A stretch of 64,000 bases of DNA from Cognaticolwellia aestuarii (GCF_002000025.1 NZ_MUZV01000004.1:186001-250000), one strand, 5' to 3'; positions 19,573 to 29,064 are shown, counted from the first letter of the stretch. Translations and numbers: made by a program. The notes: generated from the letters alone by a model not told the origin.

Positions 19573-20439
19573 CTATTTATGCATGGCTAACCAATCTAAA
19601 GCATATTTCCACAACACATTCGATTTCTTGCTAAAAAATTTCATATGCCCGATTTCTGCTAACCCATAATTTTCAGGAGCCAATGTTAGTGTTTGCGCAT
19701 TTAATTTAGGAAACACCGTAAGCATATCAGCAACATTGGCGTCATTAGCAATATCATCATCAGTGGCATTTACCCATAACGAGGGCGTCGTTAGCTCGTC
19801 GTATAAATGCTCAAAAACAGTTTTGCCAAAGGCTTCTTTGACATAACCTTCAGCATTACACCAAGCTCTCCATTGCTTCGCGACATTTTTAGGTAAAGGC
19901 TCTCCCATACCGAACCACTGTGATTTTGTATAACCAAAAATAAGATTACTGAACGGAATAAATAAATTCATAAAAAAATGAGCTTTCATCCGATGGGAAA
20001 GTCGCATATTTTGCAACTGCCCTGAAGAGCATGCCACATTAAAAACAGAGCTTATTTCTTTTACATTAGGCATTAAACCAATCAGCTGCCCGCCCGCACT
20101 ATGACCTATTAAGTGATACTTAGTGGCTGGAAAGCTAGCTTTTAGGTAATTAAGCGCTGCCGGCATATCTTTTTCGCCCCAGCACTGAATGGAAGCCTCA
20201 CTATGCTTAATACTTCCCGTTAAAGACTCCCCAATCCCTCGATTATCAAAAGTCAGCACCGCGTAGCCATGTTCAGCTAAAAAATTAGCAAAGGATATAT
20301 AAAACTGTCTTTTTATGCCGGTAGCAGGCGCAATTAACACAGCCCCTTTCATGGCGTTATGAGGTTGAAAAAGCGAAGCAGAAATTTCCTGTTCATCAGT
20401 ACAAATGATTTTAACATTTGTCGAAGATATTTCCTTCAT
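19573..20439 (-). CDS. Alpha/beta hydrolase (COG4757-like)
   Basis: A 288-residue protein of the predicted alpha/beta hydrolase type. The N-terminal strand region (GAVLIAPATGIKRQFYISFA) and FDNRGIGES are characteristic. The nucleophile is Ser114 in GHSAGGQL, and a likely acid and His are in TDDDIAND and EIGHMKFF. No signal peptide. It is the first gene of a two-hydrolase operon; function beyond hydrolase is not determinable. Confidence 0.85.
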   Translation of the reverse strand: MKEISSTNVKIICTDEQEISASLFQPHNAMKGAVLIAPATGIKRQFYISFANFLAEHGYAVLTFDNRGIGESLTGSIKHSEASIQCWGEKDMPAALNYLKASFPATKYHLIGHSAGGQLIGLMPNVKEISSVFNVACSSGQLQNMRLSHRMKAHFFMNLFIPFSNLIFGYTKSQWFGMGEPLPKNVAKQWRAWCNAEGYVKEAFGKTVFEHLYDELTTPSLWVNATDDDIANDANVADMLTVFPKLNAQTLTLAPENYGLAEIGHMKFFSKKSNVLWKYALDWLAMHK

Positions 20440-20931
20440 AGCCTACAACACCTTATTTTAATTATTAGTGACTATTAATAAGTAAGACTAACGCTAATGA
20501 AAAAGAAAAACTATATAGATGAAATAATTAAACAATCAATTCATATAAAAACAAAGTTTGTTAACTGATAGAGAAAATGGCTAACACAGTATTAAACTTA
20601 TAGTTAACCCCATAGTTAATCATAAAAAATAACTCTGCGCGCCTCCTGATCAAAACACGCTTAATCACTTGATACGCTGCCCAGTTAGCTCACCAGCAGA
20701 CTCACTAACAAGTTAAGTATTACTGGCTATGCAGTAAGTAACTTTTTCAATTTACTATGTCAATTTTGCACTGATGAAAAACAATAATAGCAACCCATAA
20801 CCTAACAAAGAACCTAAACAATTGATTTAAAATTAAAAACACAAAAAATATCGCTTGGCCTAATCATTGCACCTCTCCTATTACTAGCAAATGTTACTCA
20901 CTATAGTTTTTCAACAAAGGAGATAGCTCAC
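20440..20931. other. Divergent intergenic region
   Basis: A 492-base AT-rich region between the leftward hydrolase operon and the rightward yqjD-like operon. I see no coding frame. A plausible plus-strand promoter is TTGGCC (20855-20860) and TATTAC (20879-20884), 18 bases apart, about 48 bases before the yqjD-like ATG. Confidence 0.4.
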
Positions 20932-21234
20932 ATGGCTAACACAACAACAGCTAACACTAAAAAAACAAAATCTACACACCCAGTATCTGACAAAGTTCAA
21001 GACTCATTACACGAATCAATTGACAATCTTGCTGAAAAAACAGCCTCTACTGAAAACAAGCTACGTAACGCTGCGCAAACAAGCGCAGAAAGTCTATCGG
21101 CTAAGCAAAAAGAAGTACAAGATAAATGGCAACAATCCGCGGTAAAAAAATATGCCACTGAAAATCCAGTAGCAACCGCAGGTATTGCATTTGCGGCAGG
21201 CGTGTTACTAACCAGCTTATTACGTAGAAAATAA
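20932..21234 (+). CDS. DUF883 family membrane-anchored protein (YqjD/ElaB-like)
   Basis: A 100-residue protein with a long charged helical region and a C-terminal anchor TAGIAFAAGVLLTSLLRRK, the hallmark of the YqjD/ElaB/DUF883 group. E. coli members are inner-membrane proteins reported to bind stationary-phase ribosomes. An AAGGAG ribosome-binding site precedes the ATG. It heads a three-gene operon with YqjE-like and YqjK-like genes, matching the E. coli yqjD-yqjE-yqjK order, which supports the assignment. Confidence 0.88.
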   Translation: MANTTTANTKKTKSTHPVSDKVQDSLHESIDNLAEKTASTENKLRNAAQTSAESLSAKQKEVQDKWQQSAVKKYATENPVATAGIAFAAGVLLTSLLRRK

Positions 21235-21273
21235 TTAAAGCTAGCTGTAGCTGGTAACTGAGGAACGTATATC

Positions 21274-21774
21274 GTGACTAAATACACACAGCCAACAGGC
21301 TCAATACATTCGCCAAGCCATGCTCAGCTAAACCAGTCTCAGGCCAAAAGTGCTGAGACTGAAAGCTTACGTTTAAAGCAAGAAGGTGAGCGAAAAAGTC
21401 AGCAAGAGCAATCAACCCAAGCTTCATTTGAAGATACCTACTCTGCGCTTAAAAGTTTGTTTAAAATTAAACAAACTAAATATCACAAAACGCTCAAGCT
21501 AGTTTTTTTAGAGGGCAAAATAAGCCTGCAAGCCATAGTGGTATTTGCCATTTTGTTGCTGCTTATTTGCATTTTTATCACCTCTTTGTGGAGCTTAATT
21601 AACGTCGCCATAGTACTGACAGTCATGCACTTTTTTTCAGCGCTTTGGCTCGGGCTATTAACCGCAGCAGGCCTTAACTGCCTACTTATTGCACTATTTT
21701 TCATGCTATTAAAAAGGGTAAAACGCGAGGTCGGTTTTAGCCGAAGCAAACGGGTACTAGCAGGTGATTTATGA
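21274..21774 (+). CDS. YqjE-like phage-holin-superfamily membrane protein
   Basis: A 166-residue protein starting with GTG behind a GAGGA ribosome-binding site. The first 90 residues are polar and Gln/Ser-rich. Two membrane helices follow, at about residues 87-113 and 118-146 (AIVVFAILLLLICIFI and ALWLGLLTAAGLNCLLIALF), and then a basic tail. This matches the YqjE family fold, with an unusually long polar N-terminus compared with E. coli YqjE. Its last bases overlap the next gene by four (ATGA), so they are translationally coupled. Confidence 0.78.
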   Translation: MTKYTQPTGSIHSPSHAQLNQSQAKSAETESLRLKQEGERKSQQEQSTQASFEDTYSALKSLFKIKQTKYHKTLKLVFLEGKISLQAIVVFAILLLLICIFITSLWSLINVAIVLTVMHFFSALWLGLLTAAGLNCLLIALFFMLLKRVKREVGFSRSKRVLAGDL

Positions 21775-22052
21775 TCATATCGTTACTAAAAGTAGCTAAA
21801 CAAGCGGATCAATGTGAAGACCAGCTAAAACTGATAAATGCGTTAGAGCGGGCTCAAAATCATCGCGCTAACAGCAAAACGATGGCACTTATCACATCCC
21901 CCAAAGGGCTGTCAGCCATTTTCACAGCAGGTTTGCTCAAAGGCTTTATGCACCCAAGTATTACTGGACAGCTAAAAAAAATGGCGGTTATCTTCGGTAA
22001 AAGCAACCTTGATGACTGGCTTAAAAGTAACAACTTTGAAGAGCCCAAATAA
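21771..22052 (+). CDS. Small YqjK-like protein
   Basis: A 93-residue basic protein, third gene of the yqjD-like operon, starting in an ATGA overlap with the YqjE-like gene. It contains a mildly hydrophobic segment (GLSAIFTAGLLKGFM). The call as YqjK-like rests on position in the operon and on size, since sequence similarity to YqjK is not obvious to me. Element B2 begins 27 bases after its stop. Confidence 0.6.
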   Translation: MIISLLKVAKQADQCEDQLKLINALERAQNHRANSKTMALITSPKGLSAIFTAGLLKGFMHPSITGQLKKMAVIFGKSNLDDWLKSNNFEEPK

Positions 22053-22079
22053 AGTTAATCATCTTAAGTTCGCTACTTA

Positions 22080-22669
22080 GCCTGAACTCTGGATAAATGA
22101 GTACTTGATATTCAAGTGAATCAAAAACTTAGGTGGCAAAGTAAATGCTATGACAAGGTGAACATCACTAATAGACACCATCAATGCTTCATTTTATGCC
22201 ATTTCCAAGGCAAAACGTTTATGAATAGTGAGCTATACCCAAGCCACTTGAAAATGCAGTTTCAGAGTTAAGCTAGGAAATTAGCGCAAGGCACAGCACT
22301 TGATAATGGTTATTCTCGATAATTGCTCCTGCATTATCCTAATGCCCCACATCCCTGTGGGAACCTTATCAAGTGCTGCACAGCTTTTTTGCTCCAGACA
22401 AAAGCTAAGTACATACATCCATGTATGCAACGCTGCACTGATTTTCTAGCTTAGCGCCCACAGGGCAAGGCGATAAAGGGTCATCTCCGGCGTTATTGAT
22501 TTCGACAATGGAACAACCATTCCTTTCAATCAATGCCTTGGTGCTAACCCTTTTTCGACTTGCACAATCCTGCATTTTCAGGTGGTTTGGGTATATTTAT
22601 CGATGTTTTAACGCAGGTAATGGGTTAAAAGGGAAGATTGAGCAAGTGCTGCTTATCCAGAGTTCAGGT
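22080..22669. mobile_element. Family B miniature element, copy B2, interrupted by A2
   Basis: The outer parts (22080-22235 and 22594-22669) match B1 at 18483-18711 along its length. Ends are GCCTGAACTCTGG and CCAGAGTTCAGGT, flanked by TA at 22078-22079 and 22670-22671. Without A2 and its duplicated TA, B2 is 230 bases long. It holds no gene. Confidence 0.9.
22236..22593 (-). mobile_element. Family A miniature element, copy A2 (358 bp), nested inside B2
   Basis: In the opposite orientation to A1 and A3. Ends are TACCCAAGCCACTTGAAAAT and ATTTTCAGGTGGTTTGGGTA, flanked by TA at 22234-22235 and 22594-22595. B1 has GCTATTTATCG at the equivalent place, with a single TA, so the duplication is shown directly. 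A2 carries the hairpin module present in A3 plus a further 48-base insert containing CCCACATCCCTGTGGG. No transposase is encoded. Confidence 0.93.
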
Positions 22670-22857
22670 TACTTAATTACAATTAACACTAACCGCTTTA
22701 TTTTGTAGGGAAGTTTTTCTTCAGGGAGTGAAAGAAAATTAAATTGTTAAATAGTTAAGTGATAAAAATTATCTAAGCAGCTGCTATCCCCACTATCAAG
22801 TAGCATAACGATAAAAGCGCTTGTACTTGATAGTAAGAATATGATCAGGTTATTTCA

Positions 22858-23667
22858 TTAGAACACTAAATCTTTTAGCTCTTGCACAAAAAATAAGACG
22901 ATTTCTATCGCAATTAGCACGATAATAATCCATTCTAAAAATGAAGAATGTTGGTGCTTCTCCTCACCTGCTAGCATTTCAAATAACTCATGAATGGTAG
23001 CCAGTTTTTTTGATAATAGCTCAACACGTTGATGAATATCCATATAACGCGCCATGCGCTGATAAGTAGCTTCGTATTCTGGGTACTCCCAAAAAAAATC
23101 AGGCGTATCAAGCAAGCCATAATGTAAAATAATATCACTTTTTGTACTGATCAGCGTGCCTCTAATTTTAGCAATTTCCTTATGGCTAATTGATATTTTA
23201 CCGGTTTTTGCTAATTCTTCAGGAATATGCGAATAATCTTTTATTGAGTTTTGCGCTTGAATTTCATATTCCATTAACTTATTTGATTGCGCCAAGGCAT
23301 GGCTTATTGCTAAGCGCGATAATGGGTCTTGATCAGGCAGCGAAATAAGGTCTTTTTTAATAACTAACTCATCAGAAAAAGTAAAACGCAGGTGCTCTTC
23401 GATTTGCTTAATATGGGTTGTATTGTCTTTTTTCAGACGATTAATTAACGCTTGGCGCTCTTCTGTATCGACAGCCCAAAATACCACTACGCCATAATCA
23501 AACAGCCAATATTCTCCTGTAGCAAGCACTATTTGCACTGCATCTCTGTAGCGAGTGCCACCTTCAAAAAAACGTTTATCGATATTAGAACTTTCTGATA
23601 GAAAGTCATCACCAAAATTATAAACTGATAATTTATCGTTACTAAAAATAATTTCGTTATCTGTCAT
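22858..23667 (-). CDS. RMD1 family protein (DUF155)
   Basis: A 269-residue protein of the DUF155/RMD1 group: the YWLFDYGVVVFWAVD strand pattern, the EHLRFTFSDELVIKKDLISL region and helices that follow are typical. A single C-terminal membrane helix (WIIIVLIAIEIVLFFVQEL) anchors it. Yeast Rmd1 relatives are mitochondrial; the bacterial function is unknown. It is a single gene with no operon partner. The other side is a nearly 1-kb gene-poor gap. Confidence 0.88.
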   Translation of the reverse strand: MTDNEIIFSNDKLSVYNFGDDFLSESSNIDKRFFEGGTRYRDAVQIVLATGEYWLFDYGVVVFWAVDTEERQALINRLKKDNTTHIKQIEEHLRFTFSDELVIKKDLISLPDQDPLSRLAISHALAQSNKLMEYEIQAQNSIKDYSHIPEELAKTGKISISHKEIAKIRGTLISTKSDIILHYGLLDTPDFFWEYPEYEATYQRMARYMDIHQRVELLSKKLATIHELFEMLAGEEKHQHSSFLEWIIIVLIAIEIVLFFVQELKDLVF

Positions 23668-24625
23668 TTCGTTATCTCTTGTTACTCTTATAAGTTATTG
23701 CGTTACGTTTATTTTTCACACGAACTAAAAATAACCGATAATAATTTGCGGTTATTCGTTAGGTATTCATTTTCTACTGTGCTTTTTATGCTGAAATACT
23801 TTTTAATTTCAACGGCATCAGCACGGGTGTTTAACATCAAAGCTGTAATTTTCTTCTATCAATAGCACATGATCTTTAAAGGCTGGCATTTCTGCTTTGG
23901 CGCTTGAAACAACAGAGTAAAACCTAGAAACGCCCTTAAGCGTCTATATTTTTGCCATACTGATGTATTTATCAGTGCCTATTTACTAATGCCTATTTAC
24001 CAAGAGGTTTTAGTAACGACAAGTAAATAAAAAAGCGATTGAAAGCCGCTGTTTACTTGGCTTTATTATCAACAATATTTAGAGGGCGATAGGCTCGCTC
24101 AGGTAAAAATTTGCTAGATTTTGCGCCAAAAATAAAAAAAATCAATATCAATATTTTCATCAAACTAAGCAAAAATTTTCATCTTGTTTTGTCACTTCGA
24201 ACGAGAGCTAATTATGTTAATTTTCACTTTAATTTAGCCCATTACACAGCAAGCATTAGCATGGTTATGGCTTGCTTATCACGAGTGTAAAAATAAAATG
24301 CATAACATTTTTTGGAAGGTAGCATGACTGGCTTCACTGCTAGTAATGCTGATGGTATTAATACAATCAATACCAAGTTGATTAACACCTGCACTTGCGC
24401 AAACACGAATACATACAAAGTTCGCCTATCTATTCCTTAAAAAGCACTTTTATAATAATGTTGTCATATAAAAAACGCATTTAATCAGCATGGTACATGG
24501 CTATCTACTCTGTGATGAGTGTTTATTTTTATTACCAGCAGATATAAAAAATTCATCATAATTCAATGAATTAAATTTATATATTTACTATAGTAGGCAT
24601 TAAGTTTCGTCAATTAAGGGCCACC
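23668..24625. other. Gene-poor gap of about 950 bases
   Basis: No full gene is visible. Present are a minus-strand frame without a start (23818-23940) that reads like a protein fragment (SSAKAEMPAFKDHVLLIEEN), a hairpin CAAGTAAA/TTTACTTG at 24020-24059, a pair of 11-base direct repeats TGCCTATTTAC at 23976 and 23990, and a 38-codon ORF at 24324-24440. The fragment may be the tail of a lost gene. Confidence 0.4.
24324..24440 (+). CDS. Possible 38-residue ORF
   Basis: ATG at 24324 is preceded by GGAAGG four bases upstream. The 38-residue product is polar, rich in Thr and Asn, with two Cys (TCTCANTNTY). No family is recognised; low confidence. Confidence 0.2.
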   Translation: MTGFTASNADGINTINTKLINTCTCANTNTYKVRLSIP

Positions 24626-26551
24626 ATGAAAACTTTATTCAAATCTGTCGCCATCATCATATTTATGATTGTGTTATTAATCGTCGCCGCAACTCAATTA
24701 ATATCAACACAAGACATTGTTAATCAAGTGAGCAGCACAGTAGAGCAATCAACAGGGAGAACATTAACCATTAATGGCGAACAAAACCTCAGTGTGTTTC
24801 CTTCGTTATCTATTGAATTAAAAGACGTTCATTTATCTAATAGCAACGGCGGCTCTCAACAAGATATGGCTATTATTAGTGAATTATCTATCCATATTGC
24901 TTGGCTTTCAGTATTTTCTGGTGAGCTAAGCATTGATAAATTCGTGATAAATAACCCAGACATCCTGTTAGAAAAAAACGTTGATGGCACAGTTAACTGG
25001 CAGCTACTGCCAGAAACGAGTAAAAGCTCAGCTGAAAAAACAGCAAGCTCTGATGGCAACATGGCGCTGCCTAAGTCTTTTGATATCAGCCTTGGTCAAG
25101 TAGAAGTTAACGGTGGCAAACTCACTTATATTGATCACCAAAGCAAAAAAACAACCGTTATCGACCAACTTAATTTAGCGGTGTTATTGCCCTCTTTACG
25201 CCAAGCGCTTAATTTTTCAGGCAGCGTGCGCTATATGTCACAGGTATTTGAACTTGAATCAAGTATTACCACGCCAGAAAAAGCTATAAATAACCAGCCA
25301 TTTACAGTCAAGTTAGACCTAACTTCAGCCTTGGCTAAATTAAGTTATGAAGGTGAAATTTTACAACAAGGTAAAGACATTAGCGGGAAATTATCGCTAT
25401 CTGGCGACTCGGTTAAAGCCCTATTAAACTGGCAAAACATCCCCTTAACCGCAAAAGATGCAGCCTTTAACAAGTTTGCCTTCACCACCGATATGCATTT
25501 TACTAATAACAAATTAACCCTTAAAAACTTACTAGTTAATCTTGACGCACTTGCCTTTAAAGGCGACACAACAGTAACCTTATCGACGCCAATCCACATA
25601 GCCAGCAATATTGATTTAGGCATATTAAACCTTAATCCTTATTTACCCGAGCCAAGCGCGAAAACACCACCCGCGAGCACAACAAAAAGCCAACCTATTG
25701 TATGGGATAACAGCGCTATTGATTTATCAGCGCTAGAAGCATTAAACGCGGATATTGCCATTAAATCGAGTCAACTATTAGTACGTGACATTAAGCTGGG
25801 TAAAAATGAAATAGCTCTGGTTTTAAATAAAGGTGTTGCCAATGTGCAATTAAAAAGCTTTCAGGGTTATGAAGGTAACGGCCATGGCGAGTTAACTGTA
25901 AATGCTAATAAAAAACCCTATAAAATTAGCACAAAATTTGAACTAGCCAACATTAACGCCGAGCCACTACTGACAGACGCTGTTGGTTTTGACAAATTAA
26001 TCGGAAAAGGTCAATTAGCTTGGAGCTTAACCACTCAAGGTCTGAGCCAACGTGACTTTATTGCTCAGCTCAATGGCGAGCTTGATTTTAACTTTAACGA
26101 TGGTGCCGTTAAAGGCCTTAACTTAGCTGCGATAGCAAAAAGCGCCAGTAATATTATGCAAGGTAATTTATCAGCGGTAAGTTTAGACAGCGACTTTAGC
26201 AACGCTGAAAAAACCGATTTTGCAGCATTAACCGGAAAATTCACCTTGAATAATGGTGTAGCCAATATTAATAATTTAGCGCTAACCAACCCTTTTATTA
26301 GAATATCAGGAACAGGCGATATAAATTTACCTGCAACAACAGTTGATTTACATATCAAATCAAAATTAGTGGCATCCACACAAGGACAGGCCGCTGATAC
26401 CGATAATTCAGGTATTGAGATACCAATCAAGATCATCGGGCCATTTCATGACATTAAAATCCGTCCTGATATTAGTGCTGGCGCTAAAGATAAAGTGAAA
26501 GAAAAAGTAAAAGATAAGCTCAAAGATAAACTCAAAGGCCTGTTTGGTTAG
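24626..26551 (+). CDS. AsmA family protein
   Basis: A 641-residue envelope protein with an N-terminal membrane helix (SVAIIIFMIVLLIVAATQLI) and the AsmA start region TINGEQNLSVFPSLSIELKDV. The C-terminal part contains the AsmA-like repeats (GELDFNFNDGAVKGLNLAAI) and ends in a Lys-rich tail with KDK/KEK repeats. Proteins of this group are inner-membrane-anchored, extend into the periplasm and are linked to outer-membrane lipid transport. The ATG follows GGGCCACC; the ribosome-binding site is weak. Monocistronic as far as can be seen. Confidence 0.92.
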   Translation: MKTLFKSVAIIIFMIVLLIVAATQLISTQDIVNQVSSTVEQSTGRTLTINGEQNLSVFPSLSIELKDVHLSNSNGGSQQDMAIISELSIHIAWLSVFSGELSIDKFVINNPDILLEKNVDGTVNWQLLPETSKSSAEKTASSDGNMALPKSFDISLGQVEVNGGKLTYIDHQSKKTTVIDQLNLAVLLPSLRQALNFSGSVRYMSQVFELESSITTPEKAINNQPFTVKLDLTSALAKLSYEGEILQQGKDISGKLSLSGDSVKALLNWQNIPLTAKDAAFNKFAFTTDMHFTNNKLTLKNLLVNLDALAFKGDTTVTLSTPIHIASNIDLGILNLNPYLPEPSAKTPPASTTKSQPIVWDNSAIDLSALEALNADIAIKSSQLLVRDIKLGKNEIALVLNKGVANVQLKSFQGYEGNGHGELTVNANKKPYKISTKFELANINAEPLLTDAVGFDKLIGKGQLAWSLTTQGLSQRDFIAQLNGELDFNFNDGAVKGLNLAAIAKSASNIMQGNLSAVSLDSDFSNAEKTDFAALTGKFTLNNGVANINNLALTNPFIRISGTGDINLPATTVDLHIKSKLVASTQGQAADTDNSGIEIPIKIIGPFHDIKIRPDISAGAKDKVKEKVKDKLKDKLKGLFG

Positions 26552-26968
26552 GCACTATTAAAGTAGACATATTAGAGTGAGAATATTAAAAGATAAATAT
26601 CCTCAGGTGGCTTATTAAGGGGCTGAAAGTCATCATCAAAGCTTAACTTATCGGGGGTAAGTGGTATTTACTCCCGATAAAATTTAATGGGGCATATAAA
26701 GCTGCTAAATTTTCTAGATAAATTCACTTTTTGATTAAATAGTGTAGAGCACTTTATGCAAAACAAATATGGGGTTGCCCTTTGAGTGCTCTAATCCAAG
26801 AAAAGCTGAAGAGTTTCTAGAAATAAGTAGAGTTTAACTATACCAAGCTGTTAAACAAGACAAAAAACAGTTGGTTTTTCCTCCTCCGTCGATTATTTTA
26901 ATGCCTGTTAACAGCCTCGTTAGTTGTTCATACCTATTTAATCATCAATGTAAACTAAAGGAATATAA
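26552..26968. other. Intergenic region with a hairpin
   Basis: A strong dyad TTATCGGGGGTAA/TTACTCCCGATAA (26648-26680, one G-T pair) lies about 100 bases after asmA and may end its transcript, though no T run follows. No supported gene is present. Confidence 0.45.
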
Positions 26969-27553
26969 ATGAAAAAAATAATTTTGCTGGTTTTATTAGC
27001 AGTGCCATTATCTTCTCAAGCTGGAATACTCGGCTTTCTTGGTGACGTATCAAGTATTTCTTCTGCTATGAACTCTGGACAGCAGTCATATAGTCAAAGC
27101 GATCTAAAAAAACTTAATTCATATTTATGGAAGCGTGTAGAGAAAAACCAGAAAACAGATGGTTATCAGTTTTTAGCTGAGGCATTGGAAAAATCAAATA
27201 AAGCTAGTTACTTGGATACAGCTGCGCAAACATATTACATTAACGGACAAAAAGAAAAAGCCATTGAATTGTATGAAACAAGAGTCCTTCCAACATCTAG
27301 AGCAACTTGCACCGGTTGTGATGCATTCTACAAAAAGCTGCTAGGGCTTAGTAGAGATCAAGAAATACCTTATTCTAAGATATACGAAAAGCAGAAGAAA
27401 AAATTGGAATATCTTCAAAACAAAGAGCCAGAAAAATCAGTTAAAAACTCTGATGAACTCCCTATTAATATTGCTATTTGGGGGATCCTAGTTGCACTTA
27501 TATTAAACTTAGTTATAAATACAATTTCTCTTTTCAAGCCAAGACAGCCATAA
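26969..27553 (+). CDS. Exported single-helix protein of unknown function
   Basis: A 194-residue protein with a signal peptide (MKKIILLVLLAVPLSSQA, then G) and a C-terminal membrane helix (NIAIWGILVALILNLVINTI). The middle is helical, with a TPR-like stretch (AAQTYYINGQKEKAIELYET) and a CTGC motif that could form a disulfide or bind metal. AAAGGAAT precedes the ATG. I do not recognise the family. It is a single gene between two gene-poor regions. Confidence 0.7.
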   Translation: MKKIILLVLLAVPLSSQAGILGFLGDVSSISSAMNSGQQSYSQSDLKKLNSYLWKRVEKNQKTDGYQFLAEALEKSNKASYLDTAAQTYYINGQKEKAIELYETRVLPTSRATCTGCDAFYKKLLGLSRDQEIPYSKIYEKQKKKLEYLQNKEPEKSVKNSDELPINIAIWGILVALILNLVINTISLFKPRQP

Positions 27554-27844
27554 GCTAATTAAACAATAAAATAACAGCTGGTTACACTTGTGCCTCACAC
27601 ATTGTAGCCAGGCATTATTTTTCCGCTTATTAAACATTAATGCTATTAAATTGCCCCAAACAAGTGAAAGAGACAGCGCCTAAATGCTATTTATGAGAGC
27701 GTTTAATTTCAACGTTAAAATCGACTTTCTTTCTCCAACCACAATTTAGCTGTTAAGGAAAAATTTAAGCAGTATTTTCAATTTATTTAAAGCTTCTCAT
27801 AAAATTATCAACTAGCTCAAGTGTTTAATAAACGAACAAATGAA

Positions 27845-27888
27845 AATAATTCACCTATCGAATGAATTTTTCTCGTTTGCTGGTAATA
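27845..27888 (+). promoter_or_regulatory. Shared 44-base motif, copy 1
   Basis: About 35 of 44 positions match 29072-29115, same strand: AATTCACCTA-CGAAT, then TCGTTTG, then GTAATA. The end TGGTAATAA resembles an extended -10 box. Either a promoter class or a shared operator, possibly for the LysR protein encoded between the copies. Confidence 0.4.
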
Positions 27889-27997
27889 AAAAATCACCAT
27901 AAGATGAACTTGTTTTTGAGTCTCCCCCGATTCTACAAACGTTTTTACATAGTTAATTTGTTTCATTTCAAGGACATCAATTGATGTCCTTTTTTTT
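27889..27997 (+). ncRNA. Candidate small RNA ending in a perfect terminator
   Basis: The interval between the -10-like TGGTAATAA and the terminator could yield an RNA of roughly 100 bases. It has no open frame of note. This rests only on promoter-like and terminator-like signals. Confidence 0.3.
27970..27997 (+). terminator. Rho-independent terminator with no gene upstream
   Basis: AAGGACATCAATTGATGTCC is followed by a run of nine T. It ends over 400 bases after the last coding gene, so it probably terminates something unannotated. Confidence 0.85.
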
Positions 27998-28161
27998 CTT
28001 TAAATTTTATCAACAACATTATTTTGGTGCAAAGCCCCCATTATGGTGCGCTGCAGATCGAGATAACACTCAAATAAAACAATATACCCTTTAAAATCAA
28101 TGCATTAAATTTAGGCTTGAGTTTTGCTATTGCTATTTGTCATCCTTAAAAAATATTAACT

Positions 28162-29040
28162 ATGTCAATACAAACACCTATACGTGGCCTACGCTCTTTT
28201 TGCGTAGCGTCGAAATGTTTGAGCTTCAAACATGCAGCATCACAATTATTCTTAACTCCATCAGCCGTTAGTCATCAAATAAAACAACTGGAAGCACAGT
28301 TGGACACTAGCCTTTTTAAACGCGGCACCCGAACTATCGAACTTACCAGTGCCGGTAAACAATTTTATCAGTCAATTCAGCCTATAATTCACCAATTAGA
28401 ATCGACCATAACGGAGTTTACCCAAAAGCAACAAAATCAAACTATTGTCATAAGCCTGCCAGAGTTTTTTGCTAGTGAACTATTTGTTCCTAGTCTGTCG
28501 TTGTGGTCTGAGAATAACCCAACTATTAACCTTCAACTAGAAACAGTAAAGTCCAGTAGTGAACAGTCACAGTCTGCCGATTTATCCATTGTGCTTGCTA
28601 ACGGCAAACCTAATGCCAATATAGTTCACGAACTATTTCCTATTCGCTATGCACCTGCCTGTAATAAAAAATTATACAAAAAATTAAAAAGCACAGGATT
28701 TGCGGCTTTAAAATCAACACCGCTAATTCTGCACAGTTCACGCCCATGGTCTTGGCACCAATGGGCTGACAAGGTCGGTGTTGATGACTTTGACCCTAAA
28801 CAGATCATCCAGTTTGACAGTATGTTTGGTGTGGCACGCGCAGCACAACAAGGTATGGGCATAGCTTTAGTCCCCCTACCGATGAGTAAAACCTGGTTTA
28901 GTGAACAACTGTTAGTAAAACTATTTGATGAAGAATTAAATACCAACGATAAGTATTATCTTATTCAGCATGAAAATATGGATAGCCGTCCAGAGCTAGG
29001 CTTATTTGCTGAGTGGGTAAAAGATGCTTTTGTCGCTTGA
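28162..29040 (+). CDS. LysR family transcriptional regulator (GcvA-like)
   Basis: A 292-residue regulator with a winged helix-turn-helix at residues 8-65 (FKHAASQLFLTPSAVSHQIK, QLEAQLDTSLFKR) and a periplasmic-binding-like effector domain after residue 90. The N-terminus (IRGLRSFCVASKCLSFKHAA) resembles the GcvA/AmpR branch. No divergent target gene lies next to it. Copies of a 44-base motif flank it on both sides, so the downstream secreted-protein gene is a possible target. Confidence 0.92.
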   Translation: MSIQTPIRGLRSFCVASKCLSFKHAASQLFLTPSAVSHQIKQLEAQLDTSLFKRGTRTIELTSAGKQFYQSIQPIIHQLESTITEFTQKQQNQTIVISLPEFFASELFVPSLSLWSENNPTINLQLETVKSSSEQSQSADLSIVLANGKPNANIVHELFPIRYAPACNKKLYKKLKSTGFAALKSTPLILHSSRPWSWHQWADKVGVDDFDPKQIIQFDSMFGVARAAQQGMGIALVPLPMSKTWFSEQLLVKLFDEELNTNDKYYLIQHENMDSRPELGLFAEWVKDAFVA

Positions 29041-29064
29041 TGACTTATTACCGCCTTTCTGTAT

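Larger units (their letters stand above)
27554..28161. other. Gene-poor region holding a candidate small RNA
   Basis: No protein gene is seen. The right half contains a 44-base motif (27845-27888) that recurs at 29072-29115, followed by about 80 bases and a strong terminator (27970-27997). The left half is AT-rich without structure I can name. Confidence 0.5.

Noticed and set aside
22496..22708. Open frame of 70 codons at the right end of A2/B2
   Set aside because: Created by the reversed copy of the same element; not a gene.
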